From assembly GCA_020726505.1 (NCBI GenBank), contig JAHLEZ010000018.1:930001-994000 (forward strand): a stretch of 64,000 bases of DNA, given 5' to 3'. The DNA is from Leptodontidium sp. MPI-SDFR-AT-0119 (Eukaryota; Ascomycota; Leotiomycetes; Helotiales; Leptodontidiaceae). The position numbers were made by a program, and so were the translations under genes. The notes beneath the pieces are model-generated. The model was given only the letters and a program-made list of their open reading frames with translations. It was not told the origin of the DNA and made no database searches. Positions 24,674 to 37,872 of this stretch are shown here, piece by piece. Position 1 is the first letter of the stretch; every line of letters begins with the position of its first letter.

Positions 24674-25364
24674 GGTGCTAACACTCGTGGTTTGGACTGA
24701 AAATATAGAGATTGAAACGTCGAAAACTATGTGACATTGCTACCAGGTAGTCGAGTATTTATCTTTCATGTCTGAGTTCAGGGGTTCGTGAATAGTTCTA
24801 ATTTCAGCTCCCCGGAGGTTTCAGGGGAAATGTGCCTGATTTGGCTTAGCTTAACGCCAATGCACGAGGTGGCGTTGGGCGTTGTAGAAAGACAATTGAT
24901 AAGGTGAGGAGGTATTCCTATCATTCCTTGTATCAGCACCGAGGCGCTCCAAGCCCCAAACTCACCGTTCCAATGCCAGGATCGCAAAAAATTATCCTCC
25001 CCACTCCGCACCATTGACCTTCTGCTGGGCGAAGAAATCGTAAGCCTGAAATTCTGCTTGACCTTTTTCAAACTTTGGTGCCCTTGAGATAAGCTCTAGT
25101 CGATCTTGCACCATGATTTTCATTTCTGGATACTTATTTGTCTGCGAGAATTACCGATGGGATGTCGAATGCTGCTCATGGATGAAATCAGGCACAATCA
25201 GAGAGCTCATGTTGGCTTAGGGCAAGCTCGAGTCCTCAGCCGTGCCTAGCTCCATTGGATGCATGGGATTAGTCAGCCGGCGCACTTCCAAGCGTTAAAA
25301 AGGAGGAGAATTCGACCTCCCAACCATCCGGCGCCGTTGGCCAAAGTTAGCTAAAAATATTTTT
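24674..25364. other. Upstream flank of HET gene
   Basis: Normal-composition DNA with one minus-strand ORF of 97 codons (25071-24778) that has no recognisable features and probably is not a gene. It contains the HET promoter region and the border to the RIP block at about 25345. Confidence 0.4.
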
Positions 25365-25561
25365 CACTAATAAAAAAGAAAAATTAATAAAAACCATAGT
25401 CAGAGTAATATACTACTTTTAATTAATTTATAGGCTAAGATAATCTCTTCTTATGTTTCTTATAAATGGGCGCTTTTTAAAGGCGATTAAGTTTTCCACT
25501 TATTATTATAACTTACTTTTATTATTCACCTTTTAAGGGGTTTTTAACCGCTTTATATATA
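25365..25561. repeat. RIP-mutated duplicate of the 61.8-62.0 kb locus, left part
   Basis: This segment aligns, with many C-to-T and G-to-A differences, to about 61825-62015. Shared landmarks include the 14-base run ctaagataatctct (near 25434 here, near 61893 there) and a run ending in ctttata. The alignment stops exactly at the TA before the transposon terminus at 25562 and resumes after 35161. It marks the target site of the DNA transposon insertion. Confidence 0.75.
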
Positions 25562-27188
25562 CAGTACTAGTCAACTGCTGTTAACCACTTAAGCGAGATC
25601 ACTAAAATCAACAATTAGTTGCCGACGATACTTCTTAATATCTTTATAACTAAATTATATATAAATAATTTAAATACATGTAATTAATCCTTAAGATCTA
25701 CTCTTTTTAAATATATAATTAGTTTCTTCGTAATTTACGCACGGACCTTAATATTTTATATGCCACTCCTTTACTGCGATACACGCTTTTATTCTAGCTA
25801 ATAAGTCCCCACCCCACCATTCGGGCCACTCATTTACCGCAAAAACGGCGATTTTGAGATATTAATATCTCCACGAAATATTAATAAACATTTATGAAAT
25901 TAATAATATGTAATATTTATATATATATTACTTCAAGTATAATATATAAGCTAGTTCCAATTAGGTAATTCTCCTAGATTTAGAATTTAAAAAACACCTA
26001 CAGAAGTGACTAAAATTGATTTATAATTAAACGAATATAAATACTTTAAAAAAAGACGATAATAATCGATAAGACTACTGATTTAAGATTTTCAGTTATT
26101 AAATATTTCTATTAGTAGTTGTTAATATACATTAGAATGACCCTTTTTAGACCCTTGTAAAACTGTTATTTTAAAATTAAAATACAACTACTAATAGAAT
26201 CGCTTAGTAATAAAAAAACTGTATAAGGACTTCATTTATTATTATATCTATTAATTTCAAGGACTTATAACTATAGAATTAAAAGTTATTTTAGTCACTT
26301 TTATATGGTGTTTTTTAAATTTTAAATTAACCAAAACTACCCGATTAAAACTAGCTTAAAATAAATAAGCGAGGTCGCATATATACTATTAGCTTACATT
26401 TTTAATTTGGTGTACTTTTATTAATGTTTTATAAAAATATTATTAAGTGAAAATCGTTGATTTTGGTGTGAAGGGTGGCCCGAATGGTGGGGTGGGGACT
26501 TATACTCGCACTTAAATTATTAAATAACTCCTTATTTAAAGTATCCCACGTAGCTTATGAATAACTTTTTATGCGTTGCCTTACGTACTCTACTTATAAT
26601 TTGTTGGCCGCGACGTCGGGGAACATATTATAAAGGCGTTTCTTAAGGTGTTACTATACGTGCTCGATTAAATTAAGATTAAGAGAGAAAGGCGGCTAAT
26701 TTATAACTAAAGTAATTTGTTTTCCTTTAAACTAAAGCCGAACTTTCCTTGTAGTATATATTAAAGCGTTATCTTATATAAATTCGTACTTAGGGTCTAA
26801 ATCTTCGAAAATTAGTCTAACTTTAGCGTTTAAGACTTCGAAGTAAGACTTAGCTAAATACTTATATTTCTTTAACTTAAAATCGCAGTCTAAAATATAA
26901 AGGTTACTTCTCCCGTTATCTTAAAAAGCTCCCTAAACTATAGCCTTTATATTCTTCTTATAGTTATATGTTTAAATTATGTTTCGATCCCACTTCTGTG
27001 CTAGCGTACGAAAGCACTATTCCGCGTCTTTACCCCGCCTCTGCTTTATAAAGTACTCGTTACTTTAACAAATCATCTCCTATTCCTCGAGGGTCTAACC
27101 TCTATACACGAGGCACTATATAAGACGTTTAGCTACGTGTACTTCCGTAAGCTTAGGGGGCTTCTAGCTCTTTAATTAATTATACTAT

Positions 27189-27462
27189 TGTTAGTATCTA
27201 ACTAAGGTTCGATACCTGATATTAGGGTGACAAAGAATATAATAAGTGAAGTTTGATTAAGTATATTCCGTGTGTCCCTTTTATACGAAAGGGAAAGTTA
27301 CCTTAAATATATTAAGTACTAAACCCCGTAGCTTGTATAAGTATTACTCGTACGAAACTAGGAGGCAAGGTATAAAACTAAGCTTTATTAGGCTAGGAGA
27401 GACGACTATCTTTAGAAGCTATTAGGGTAAGAGAATGCCCCTTAGTTAAGGCTATCCTAACA
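27189..27462 (-). repeat. LTR of the nested copia element (3' LTR in element orientation)
   Basis: Starts TGTTAG and ends CTAACA. Aligns end to end with the LTR at 34432-34705, with scattered transition differences. ACTAT target duplication immediately precedes it. Confidence 0.92.
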
Positions 27463-30400
27463 CTAGTAACTCTTCTTTTGTCAGAAGAAAAACTCTCTTA
27501 CCTTCCTTCTTTCTCCTTTGTATAAAGTACGCGCAACTTAGCGCATTATCTCTAGCTCCTCTTCTCCCTTCGTACGAAGTACGTGCCTTATGTGACTTTG
27601 GCTCGCTATATTAAATAATAATTACTTTAAGAAGGAACGACTTCGTTCCTTCCTTATATGTCTCTCGTTAGTTAATTATTAGCTTTTCTTATGTATAAAA
27701 GAGATTTTCTAAATTCCCTTTTCTCTTCTTCTTCTCTTCTTCTTTAACTAATAGTAATAATAGTAGTAGTAATAGTAAGTCCCCTTTTTCTTCTTTATAT
27801 AGCTCTCTTCTTCTTTAAATACTCTTTATACGACCTAAGATAGCCTTGTACGAATCGGCGTCTCTCTTTTCTGCCTTACTTACAAGGTAATCTAATTTGT
27901 TGTCGCTGTGTACTAACGAAAGGTCTTTTATAAGCTATAATACTATTACTATTATTATAATTAAGTGAGTACTTTCCCTCGTACGAAGTCTACCCCCTCG
28001 AGATTAGCTTCGTACAGCTGCTGTAATATTAGTAAGGTAGTACTAACGCTTACGTAGCCACACTACACTATATTATATTATATAATATTAGTCTTTTTTT
28101 CTTTATACGAGTTAGCCCTTATCCCTAAGATATAGCTTCTCGTACGAACCTCCGGTTCTTTTATTTAAGAACTAATATCGTATAAGGCCCTTATTCTCTT
28201 TAACGCCGTTAATGCCGCGTTAGTTACTACTAACGCTAACGCTTAACTTATACTTATTATCGGCGGGTAGTAACTAGGCTCGTTATGTTATAATACGTTA
28301 TAATAAATAGTCTTAGTTATACTAAGACGTGATGTCGCCTTTATATAAGGGCGTATTACACTCTAGTAACTTATAATACATTAGCCTTTGTACGTTAATG
28401 TCCTCTTGATTTAATCGAGAGGTATTGTTTAAGTTATTCTTTATATTAAATGTTCCCGGCGTAACTTAACGCCTTTCCTTAATTATACTTCGGTTTAAGG
28501 TCATTTCGGGGATAATTATAGTAACTATAAGTGGCGAGATTATGCCGCTTGTTATAATCCCCTTCTTAAGGACTTATTGTCTAAAGACAGAAGTTTAAGA
28601 AACGAAAGTAACGAAGTTTAAGTAGTTACTATATAGAGGGTACTATAAGGACTTATTATTAGACTTATACGAAGGGGCTTAATAGAAGATAGATCTAAAG
28701 ATACTCTAATTATCTTATAATTTCGTATATATCTTTTGTGTTCCCTTTTGTTTATAAGTATAATTTCTTTTTATAATTAAGCTTTTAAGTATTATACGGA
28801 GGCTCCCTTTAAGTAAATAAACTCAAGCTTATCTTTAACCTTTACGTAGTACTTAAGATAAGTACTTTATATAAGAGCCTATACGAAGGAAACTAATAGA
28901 GATTTCCCTTAATCGATCTATTATTAGATTATTGTTAGACAATTAGTCATTAGATAGTCGATTGTCGTATTAGATATTATTTATTTAGTCGAGAAATACA
29001 TAACTATTATTTCGTACAGTATTTAAATAAGTGACTAAAATGAAATAAAAACACGTATTTAATAAATGAAATCATCGTATTATACGATACTATTCCTCTC
29101 TTAACTTTATTTTCTTTTCCCTCTTAACTTATCCTTTTACTTGTACGATAATCTAATTATTATTAATTAGCTTTTCTAAGCTTTTATTCAGGTTTGACTT
29201 TATTATCGTATCTGTCGGGTTGTCTTGACTATTAATTTATTAGATTTCTGTAAGTTCTCGTCGTTTATATAATTGACGTAAAGCTATAATATTAATTATT
29301 AGCCGCTTCTCTTTTATAGTACTAAGCTTCACGAGGTATTCGTATAGTAAGAACGAGTCTATATAAATAACGATTAAGATCGCTAGTATCTTAAGCCGCG
29401 ACGTAATAATATTAATTATATTCTTTATTACGATTATTATATTAACCCTATTAATTATATTATAGATCTCAGAAGCTAAGACACTTTGTGTTACTCGTTT
29501 ATTCTTTGTATTACTTTAATAAAATAGATTTTTAAAAAGAAGAAACGAGTCTTAATCGTTCGAATTAAGGTCGTCGTCCTTTATGCCGAGAATTATTACG
29601 TATTTAAGCTAAGAACTTAAGTCCTTATTATTCGCAAAGGATCCGTCGACAAAAACAAATAACTTTATATAATATAAGTTTAAAGGAATATAGTTTAATC
29701 CTTGTCTAATGTTTTAAATCTATTATTAAATGCGCTTATTTAAGTTCTTTACGTTAGTATCTTTTAGTTTTTAGAATTGAGCCGTAACTAATAAGTCGTA
29801 CGAAGTTTTAAGTTAATATAAAGTTACGATATATGCCCCTCAAGCCCGTTATTCCTGATATTAGTTCGTACAGTCTAGTGCTCTTAAGTTAACTTCAGCT
29901 AACTTCTCGCCTTGCCCTTTCTAAAGGATTTAGACGAAGTCTTTTCGATTATATATAATATATCTGTTAAACGCGAGGGGTAATTTGTATAATAAACGAT
30001 CCTTTAGTTTTATAAAGAAACTAGTAATCTCGAGTTTTTTCTCCTCTTTCTTTTAGAACTCGTTAGTAACTAAGATTAAAGTATCGTTTGTTTATATTTT
30101 AATTACTTTAAATAGTATTTTTAGTTAAGTAATTAGAAGATATAAATCGTACGAAAACGTTTTTATATATAACTTAACTTTATAATGTGTATTATACGTC
30201 CCCTACTAGTATGTTCTTAATTCCGAGATATTATATAATAGCTTTTGTACGAGTATAATTATATCTAGCGAGTAGTTACTAGCAATTTACTTTAGTAGTC
30301 TCGTATAAATATAAATCGTACGATTTAAAAACGTTGTTGACTAAATATACGCTTAAGTAATATCCCGAATAAAGATTAATAACCCTTTTTATATAAGGGA

Positions 30401-33400
30401 CGAATAGAGTGTTAGAATTAGTCGCTAATTAATTTATTAAATCGTTAGAGACTGAGTAAAGATTTATTCCTTTCCCGCGTCGTTATACGCTTAGATCATA
30501 AGTTTAAATTTCTCGTACGAAGCTTTAGTTATCTTTCCTTTAATTTTATTAATAAGCCGGGAATTAAAGATTCGTCCGCGATGTTACTTTAGGTCGTATC
30601 GTACGAACTTAAATACGCTTTGAGTAATTAAGTTATTAATTTCCTTTTATTGAGATTCTTTAAATAAAAGACTAAGGCTAGTGATCTTCCCTATTATTCG
30701 TATTATACGAGACAGGTTTAAGTCGGATTGTTCTTTCTGAGTCAGGAAAACTTCTAGTGATTGTACGAGTCCCTTCTCGAGTTCTTACTTTATCTTAAAC
30801 GGAATTAAGATAACTAGCCGTACTAAAGGAGACACTTAGTTTAATTAGACACAGTCCTCCGGGGCCTCGGCGATTTCTTTTGTGTAAAACGGCTTAATTA
30901 CTATTGTACGAAAGAAAGTTAGTCTTAAAGGTAATTAAATAATATACTCTTTTCCCGTAACTAATAATAACGAAAACGGGCTTATTTATCTCTTTTTCTC
31001 TTATTATACTTTTACTAAAGATTATAATAAAAGTCGTATAATCCTAGTAATATTAAGGCTGTTCCTTATATTCTAAGTATTTTTAATCTTTTATATAGCT
31101 TAAATCTTTCGCAATTCCGTTATTATTATTTAAACTGCCTTTACTCTAGTAAGTATATCCGTAGATAATAGGTCTTCGTACGAAAGTCTAAGATATACTC
31201 TAAAAACGAGAAGTATTAAAATTAGTCTGTTTAGACTAGTCGTATTATTTATAACTTTCACGGCTATTTAAAAACCTACTTCTTTTATTAGGTTTTCTCT
31301 TTTTATCTTGTCTTAAATAATCTCGTACGATTAGCGTAAAAGAGCGTAATACCGCTTAACCTTCCCGACACTTTAATATACCTCGACTAAGACTTCTTTT
31401 ATATTAACGTTTATTATATAAGTATTTACTTTAAATTCCGATAATGTGAAGTTCGTCCCGGTATCGTGTATAAAGTAATCTAGGGGTCTAAGGTAAGTAT
31501 TAATCTAACACGTACGAAGTGTAATTTACGTTATTTTTACTAAATTATCTTTTAGGAATCGAGTGGCATTAAAGCCGATTACCTTATTAACTACTTAAAA
31601 GACTATTACTCCTAAAAGATATAAGATATCCACGATTATAAAGAAATTAAATTCGATATCGTCTCTTAAAGAGAATCTGAATCGACTTAGGTTCTTTGTA
31701 TAAAGTTAATATTATTCGTAGAACTTTAAAATCTTCTTAATTGTACGAAAGTTTATTTCCTCGTGTCTTATTCGCTAAAGAACGCGGTATAGTTTCTTAA
31801 TTAAAGGATATTTAAAGTGTTAATAGAGTTACTTAAGCTTTATTTCTGTAAAGTATTAATATATAAACGTGTCTTTTATTATATAAATTATTATTTATAA
31901 ATGTCCTTATTTTCGTATAATTAGAATTCTCTTATCCCCTTAAATTATAATATTTTAAAGGTTATTTAATTATATACTAAGGGAATCTATATTTTAAATA
32001 TATAATAAGAACGGGGTATTTATTAGAATAATCTAAAACTTCACTTACTTAATAAGTGTTCGTACGAGTATTAATCCCTTTAATTCTGCTACTCCTTTGC
32101 TAAATCGAATCGTATATGTTTAGTTACTCGTACAATTAACTTCTAGCGATAAGTTAAGCTTTAGAAGTACTTAGACTTGTTACTTTCTTGCGGTAGAGAT
32201 TCCGGTAATATTACTATCTAGTATAATCTCTTGGAAAACTTTAAATAAATATCTGTCTTTAATAACAAATACTTCGCCTTTATATAAATCCTTTGTCAAG
32301 TCTCGTTATAAAAAGGCGTGTTTTATTAATTTGTCGTTTAAAACTTAGATTATTTGTTGTCCGTTGACTTCCTTATATTTTATAAAGAATCTTTTTAGCT
32401 TATCTTCGTCCTTTTATTCCTTTATATTCTCTAGTACTTCTTTTATTATTATACGATTAAATTCCCTTAGGAAATCTTTGTATAAGCTTAAGAAAGCCTA
32501 AATTACTTCCTCGGATCTATTAAACTCGGTTATTAAGTGATTCTTGACTTTCGCTTACGCGGCTTTTTACTTTACTTTTAGATAATTTATTAATTAGTAA
32601 CCTTCCTTCTTATAAATAATACATTTCTTATTTGTACGATTATTAAAAGGGTTCCTTAGACGAAAAGTCCTCTTTTAGAACTAGTTTAGTATTATACAAT
32701 CTAGAAATTGTCGTGCCTTCTTATAGAATTGTTTTTTTACTAAGTTGTAATTATAATTATACGAACGATTCTATAAGTAAGTATTAACTTCCCTCGTTTG
32801 TACGGCTATAGTAATTATAAATCGTAAGTCTACGTATAGCCCTTTAAATATTTATGTAGGCTTATATAATACTAAATTACACTCTTTTACTTCACGATAT
32901 ATATTTAGTACTTAATCGCGAAGATTATACTCTGTTTAATATTCCCTCGATAGGCCGCGTTACGCTATATAAAGAGAATTAAACATAATTTCTAAGTATT
33001 TTAACTAAGACTTCTTTAAGTTCTTTATAATCGTAGAGATTAATATAATCTCTTTTTACTTAAATAAGTACTTTTACTAATTCTCTTTAGTCTTAAAGTG
33101 ATTCTGAGTTATACGAATTATTATAGGGAAATCGTATAAACGTCTTATAATCTTGTCGTAATAGAAATCTGCTACTTGTTTTTTTAGTATAATCGAGAAT
33201 ACTAAGTAGTACTAATCACTTAAGATTCCGATCTTCGTATAATAATCGAAGAAGACTTGGAGGCGAATATCTAGGATATCGTACTACTTTCTACTATACT
33301 TCCGGCTCTCGTTATTATAAACCTTTATTAAGTTTATTAATAACTATAAGTATAAGATAATTGTCTAAGACTTATATAATACAGTTAATTCTGGCGAAGA

Positions 33401-34431
33401 AGCTCTCGAGATCGGTGAATTATCTTTGTATAAATGTTGTCTTAGTGATCGTTTGACAGTTTCGTAGGCTTAGTCTTAACTTAAAAGGTTATTGTCTAAG
33501 ACTAGATGTAGCGTAAGACTAAAACGTTCGTACGTTAAGTAGCGTTATTTAATTATTTGACTTTTATTTAGTGATAAAGACTTTACTAAATTTATGTACG
33601 AAGTCCCGTTAAAACTAACTGTGTTCTCGTTTAAAACGATATAGGGCAGAGGACTTAGATATTATCCAGACGTTTAAGGCTATTACTAAGTTGTTTAAAT
33701 TAGCTCTAAGAGTAAGTCCTCTGCCTCTTGAATTCGTACGATTAGAGAATCTCTAAAATTGTCTGAAATAGTGTATCTTGTTAGTAGTTCGCCTCGTACA
33801 ATTGAAGTCGAAGTACCTTGCCGGTTTTTGTCTTACCCTTGGGATTTCTATTAGGTATAAGTCCTTTGATTTTAATTTGTTCACTTATGTAATTCCTCCT
33901 CTTCTAAAACATCTATTAACGTTTAAGCGTACGAGATAGACCCCCTTTACTCTCGTACTTATACTCTGTGATTAAGGAGGTATATACGAAGATCTTTAAT
34001 AACTTCCCGGGATCTAATAGTAAATGTATCTTCCGTTTATCTTTTAAAGCTTTCTTTAAATTCTTTTTAAAGTCCGTAGTCCTAAAACTCTTTTTAGTAG
34101 TATTATACGAGGGCTAAAGTAATATAGTTATTAACTCGCTTAAGCGTTTAATACTCGTCGTTCGTAAGATCAAAGAGTTCCCCCTATACTTCCGTATTTA
34201 ATAAGTAAGTGACCTCTAGTAATAGAATTATTATATCCTTCTTTATACGAAGGTTAATAAAAGTTGTTAAGTTGTGTTTACGTTCCGTGAATCCTTAAAT
34301 CGTACGAATCGTCTTCTTCTATTAATCGCTAACGTAAAGTCTAATTAGTTTGCCTCTTTAGTTTATCTTTCTAATTATTATCGTACAAAAGTATTACTTA
34401 ATTGTTCTATAATTATTTAACTACTAATTAG

Positions 34432-34705
34432 TGTTAGTATCTAACTAAAGTTTAATACCTGATATCAAGGTGACAAAGAATATAATAAGTGAAGTTTAAT
34501 TAAGTATATTCTATATATCCCTTTCGTACGAAAGGGAAAGCTACCTTAAATATATTAAGTACTAAACCCCGTAGCTCGTATAAGCATTACTTATACGAAA
34601 CTAGGAGGCAAGGTATAAAACTAAGCTTCATTAGGCTAGGAGAGACGACTATCTTTAGAAGTTGTCAGAGTAAGAGAATGCCCCCTAACTAAGGCTATCC
34701 CAATA
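34432..34705 (-). repeat. LTR of the nested copia element (5' LTR in element orientation)
   Basis: Same 274-bp length as its partner. Its end reads CAATA where the partner has TAACA, consistent with RIP transitions. It is followed by the second ACTAT. Confidence 0.92.
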
Positions 34706-35161
34706 ACTATACTTCTTTAAGATCTTCTTAATTATAGTCGTCTTATAACTTAGCCTACACGTAGTAATAACCTCCTAATATGTATTCTTTAGGTTTACAC
34801 GTACGTATTATAACAGCTTTCGTTCCTTTACTAGTATATATAATTTCCTCCGAGCGGCTTTAAGTAAAATCTTTCTATTAAGTCGTAGTACGGCTTGCCG
34901 TAAAGTGTAATTAATCGTGCTATAGTCGTGTTCAAAAGCCGTTGCGATACAAGAAGAATTTTCACCTATAAATAATACACTAATAATTTGCCCTCGCTTA
35001 TATAAACTAAGATGCGTACGAATATTACGATTGCCAGAGATGGCGCCGAAAAGAATATGTTATATTAGTATTTTCGTAATAATTATAAAGGGAGGAGGAA
35101 ACGCGGTCGCAAAAAAACGCACTTTTAAGTGTTTTCGGTTAACAGCAGTTGGAGCTAACTG

Positions 35162-35410
35162 TATCTCCCTAACCCATTTTAACTTCTTTATTTCCTCCGC
35201 TTTTTCCCCCTTTATATTATTCCTTTTATTCTTCAACTAATTTAAACCACTCATTTTGTTCCTTCTTACATTTTTTTTAATTATGTTATATAATCCTTAG
35301 CCATTTCTAAGATAGCTTTACTTAGCTTTATTATATAAAGAATATAATATAACTACCTCGCTTAAAGCTCGCTTATATACTTAATAAAGCCTATTTTAGG
35401 CTTAATCAGT
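35162..35410. repeat. RIP-mutated duplicate of the 62.0-62.3 kb locus, right part
   Basis: Continues the alignment broken at 25561. The stretch near 35170-35190 (ccctaacccattttaacttc) matches ccccaacccatttcaacttc near 62025, and similarity goes on to about 35400. Differences are almost all C-to-T or G-to-A. No intact ORF remains. Confidence 0.72.
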
Positions 35411-36576
35411 CGGAAATAGCTCAAAACAAAGCCACATACGTCTAATACAAAGCTCCGACGTCTACAGGTTACAGCCATGGAATCCAAGGCTTCTAATACA
35501 CGGCTTTCCTAGGCTAAAACAGTGGTTATACGAAGCTCCGGGCTTTGCGTCTTAAACTACCGGAAGCAACTGTATTTGGTAAAGACTCGTTTGAGCTTGT
35601 TTGAGCTTACATTTACCTAATTCGGCTACCTAAGTGAATACACACGTGATAAGCTAGAGTAGTTATATAGACCTAGAAATCCCCTTTATAATAGAATCAT
35701 CATTCACACCAAGTATCACTTCTTTTCATATTATATAAATTTTCATTTAATTCCGTTTACCTTTGATAAACTCGTAATATATTACATAGTACTGCTTTAG
35801 ATTAGTTTTTACGTTGATAGGATATAAATATATTAAATAAATTAGGTTATAAAAATTGCATAGAGTATTAAAACAGATTATTACTTTGGGAGTATGTAAA
35901 AGGAGGGGTATTTTCCATAGCGATTGTTTGAGAAGCTGATGTGAGTCCGGAGGCTTCCTCCTGTCATGCCGTTGCCGAGGCGAAAGGGTCTCATGGAAGA
36001 TCGGACCACTCCCTCGAAAGAAAAAGCGATCGCCAATGTAAAGGTCAATCCAGTGTAGAAAACGCTAGCTAAGCTGCATACCCCCCAAGGTGTTAAACAT
36101 CACCGGTTGTGGGTCAATTTCCAGCGTGGTCTAACCAATCACCCGGTCAAGATATTTGATTTCACTTTTCATTGGGCAGACCATTTAACATTTATTGGAC
36201 CCTGTAGGAAGCATCAGAAAACATGAGGGGAGCGACCGGGTGGAATCTCAATTGCGGATATGCTCCGTTTGGCTCATATCTTCATTCGCGGTTTGATCCT
36301 GTTGGTCAGCAGATCTTTTCCGTCGTTCGATTTCAGCCTGTGTCATATGGGCATGAAAGTGGGCCGATTTGGGGCAAGGCTATCAGCAGGGTCACAACGT
36401 GACGGCAGGATGACCCTAGACACCTTTTTGGCAGTGACTAGTAGGTGTCTTGTACTAGTAAATGACCCCTCTCTTTGTGATTAAATATTTTCGTAATTAT
36501 ATTAAAACTAAGTCATCTTGCTATAACTAACATACGAAAAGAATTTCAATCTCAAGAACCTTCAGCTATCGCCTTA
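35411..36576. other. Gene-poor intergenic region
   Basis: Moderately AT-rich up to about 35880, then normal composition. A short direct repeat (tttgagcttg twice) lies near 35590. One MITE-like copy lies at 36071-36213. The 74-codon ORF at 36260-36484 on + shows no domain and is not supported as a gene. Confidence 0.45.
36071..36213 (-). repeat. MITE-like repeat, copy 1 (inverted relative to copies 2 and 3)
   Basis: Its right end (catttaacatttattggaccctgtagg) and its internal block (reverse complement of tgaccgggtgattggt) match the copies at 37.7-38.0 kb. The left end is more diverged. Confidence 0.55.
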
Positions 36577-37029
36577 TTAACCCGCCAACAACCCCTTAAT
36601 CTCCTTAACATCCCTCGGACCATGAGTATTAACCTCCTGCAAAAGCCCCAAAGCACCAATAGCCTCCTCCACGAGATGCGTAAAATGATGTTTCCTATCT
36701 CCCATCAGCTCCTTCCCCAATCCGTATGCCCCAACAATCTCCTCCACAAGGTGCCTATCATGGTGATGAGGTCCCTCCCCATTCCCACCAGTCATATAAA
36801 TCCCAGTTCTACCCTTCGCCTTCTCCCGTTCCTCACGCTGCAAAAGTTCCCAAGCACCAATGGCAACCGCAGCCCCAATTGCAGCTTTGGAAAGATGAGA
36901 GACCTTGTTGTCTTTAGACTCGAGGGTTTTGGCAAGTTGGTCGAGGGCTACTACTGCGCCGACTCCGGTGGCTAGGAGTTCGACGTCTTCGGTCTTTGAG
37001 AGGTCGTTGTGGGTATGAGTGTGTGGCAT
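36577..37029 (-). CDS. Small His-rich hypothetical protein, 150 residues
   Basis: Start chosen at MPHTHTH (37029) rather than the ATG 81 bp upstream, because the upstream part is low-complexity and T/H/I-rich. The protein opens with a His/Thr motif. It has an Ala/Gly-rich hydrophobic helix (AAIGAAVAIGAWELL) and two related repeats, HLVEEIVGAYGLGKELMGD and HLVEEAIGALGLLQEV, each preceded by His residues. No signal peptide and no introns. Ala/Gly-rich small proteins of this type occur in filamentous ascomycetes, some induced by stress, but I cannot assign a function. The repeat pair suggests internal duplication. Confidence 0.65.
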   Translation of the reverse strand: MPHTHTHNDLSKTEDVELLATGVGAVVALDQLAKTLESKDNKVSHLSKAAIGAAVAIGAWELLQREEREKAKGRTGIYMTGGNGEGPHHHDRHLVEEIVGAYGLGKELMGDRKHHFTHLVEEAIGALGLLQEVNTHGPRDVKEIKGLLAG

Positions 37030-37723
37030 CGTAATAGTATGGATATACCAAATATGATTAATGATAAGTGTGGTGTGTTTGTGATTGATTGTTGTGTGTT
37101 TGCTAAACAATAAGCTTTATGATCTGGGGAAAAAACAACCAAGCTTCGCGGAGATATTACTTTATTCATATAGACTTCTTGTCGATCATAATCCCTGTGA
37201 TTTAGAAACCCGAGAGACTGGTTACCGGGAGGCAAATAATACATTTCACAACTTCCGAACCAATCGGGTTCGGTGGGAAGAATACTAATAGGAGGCTTAT
37301 ACGACTCCGGGAATCTGGGAATGTGAGGATCAGCGCATCACGCTTAAGATTACTAGATTTGGAAAACAACAAAAGCAATGAACACGGAATATACCCATGT
37401 GTCGAAGATTCTCGGATGTTTCTAAAAGCCGCAAAAGCCCCCAGGAAATTCTCGGATGGGAATTAAATGGTGGCTGGAAATGTCACGATTAAGTGTTAAA
37501 GGAACCACGTTACTACAGTTTCAGCCCATAAGCCACGTGCTGTGGTGGGCTGACTTTTTAGTACACATTGCTAGGAGCCAATGTATCTCCAAAACTTGAT
37601 CATGCCATAGCTTCTCAGTAATTTAACTCTTATCGTTTCAACTATCACATGAACAAGAACACGCCACTCTGAATATCTAACACCCTATCATGTTAGAGAG
37701 CCTGATTAATAAACAGCAAAGCG

Positions 37724-37872
37724 GATTACTCCGCACAGGGGACAGCAAATGTTAAATGGTTGAGCCAATTAAAGAGCAAGATCTAATAACTTGACTAGAT
37801 GATTGGTCTGTACAGGCTCAAAGGCCCACTGCAACTGGCAACATTTAACATTTGCTATGGCCTGTAGGTAGC
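37724..37872 (+). repeat. MITE-like repeat, copy 2
   Basis: About 150 bp with imperfect terminal inverted repeats: a left end containing cacaggggacagcaaatgtt and a right end containing aacatttgctatggcctgta are near reverse complements. It holds the shared core gatgattggtct. No coding potential. Directly abuts copy 3. Confidence 0.65.

Larger units (their letters stand above)
27189..34705 (-). mobile_element. Complete but RIP-inactivated Ty1/copia LTR retrotransposon, 7517 bp
   Basis: Two 274-bp LTRs in direct orientation flank about 7 kb, and a perfect 5-bp duplication ACTAT occurs at 27184-27188 and 34706-34710. Pol reads on the minus strand. Integrase lies at about 31600-31380 (VVNKVIGFNATRFLKDNL, then INTYLRPLDYFIHDTGTNF). 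RT follows at about 30620-30420 (RIFNSRLINKIKGKITKASY, then AYNDAGKE and TQSLTI). IN before RT is the copia order. A purine-rich stretch on the minus strand next to the 27189-27462 LTR is a plausible polypurine tract. All frames are broken by TAA/TAG. The RT closely resembles the fragment at the window start, so the two belong to related families. It inserted into the Tc1/mariner transposase gene and is therefore the younger element. Confidence 0.92.
25562..35161 (-). mobile_element. RIP-mutated Tc1/mariner-type DNA transposon interrupted by a copia element
   Basis: The termini 25562-25586 and 35137-35161 form imperfect 25-bp inverted repeats: CAGT outside, a 6-base mismatched block, then 15 identical bases CAACTGCTGTTAACC. 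TA dinucleotides at 25560-25561 and 35162-35163 are the target duplication typical of the superfamily. Without the nested copia element the transposon is about 2.08 kb. The minus strand at 27188-26500 translates, with stops, to a transposase C-terminus (DNA-IYTTRKVRL, then PPFSLNLNLIEHV and LKKRLYNMFPDVAANK), matching the QDNAPIHxA and PPYSPDLNPIE motifs. The N-terminal helix-turn-helix part (SYKTTIIKKILKE) lies at about 35030-34706. The reading frame is split by the copia insertion. Confidence 0.88.

Noticed and set aside
27189..34705. Ty3/gypsy assignment for the nested LTR element
   Set aside because: Integrase precedes RT and both match copia-type peptides; the LTR ends TGTTAG/CTAACA with 5-bp duplication also fit copia.
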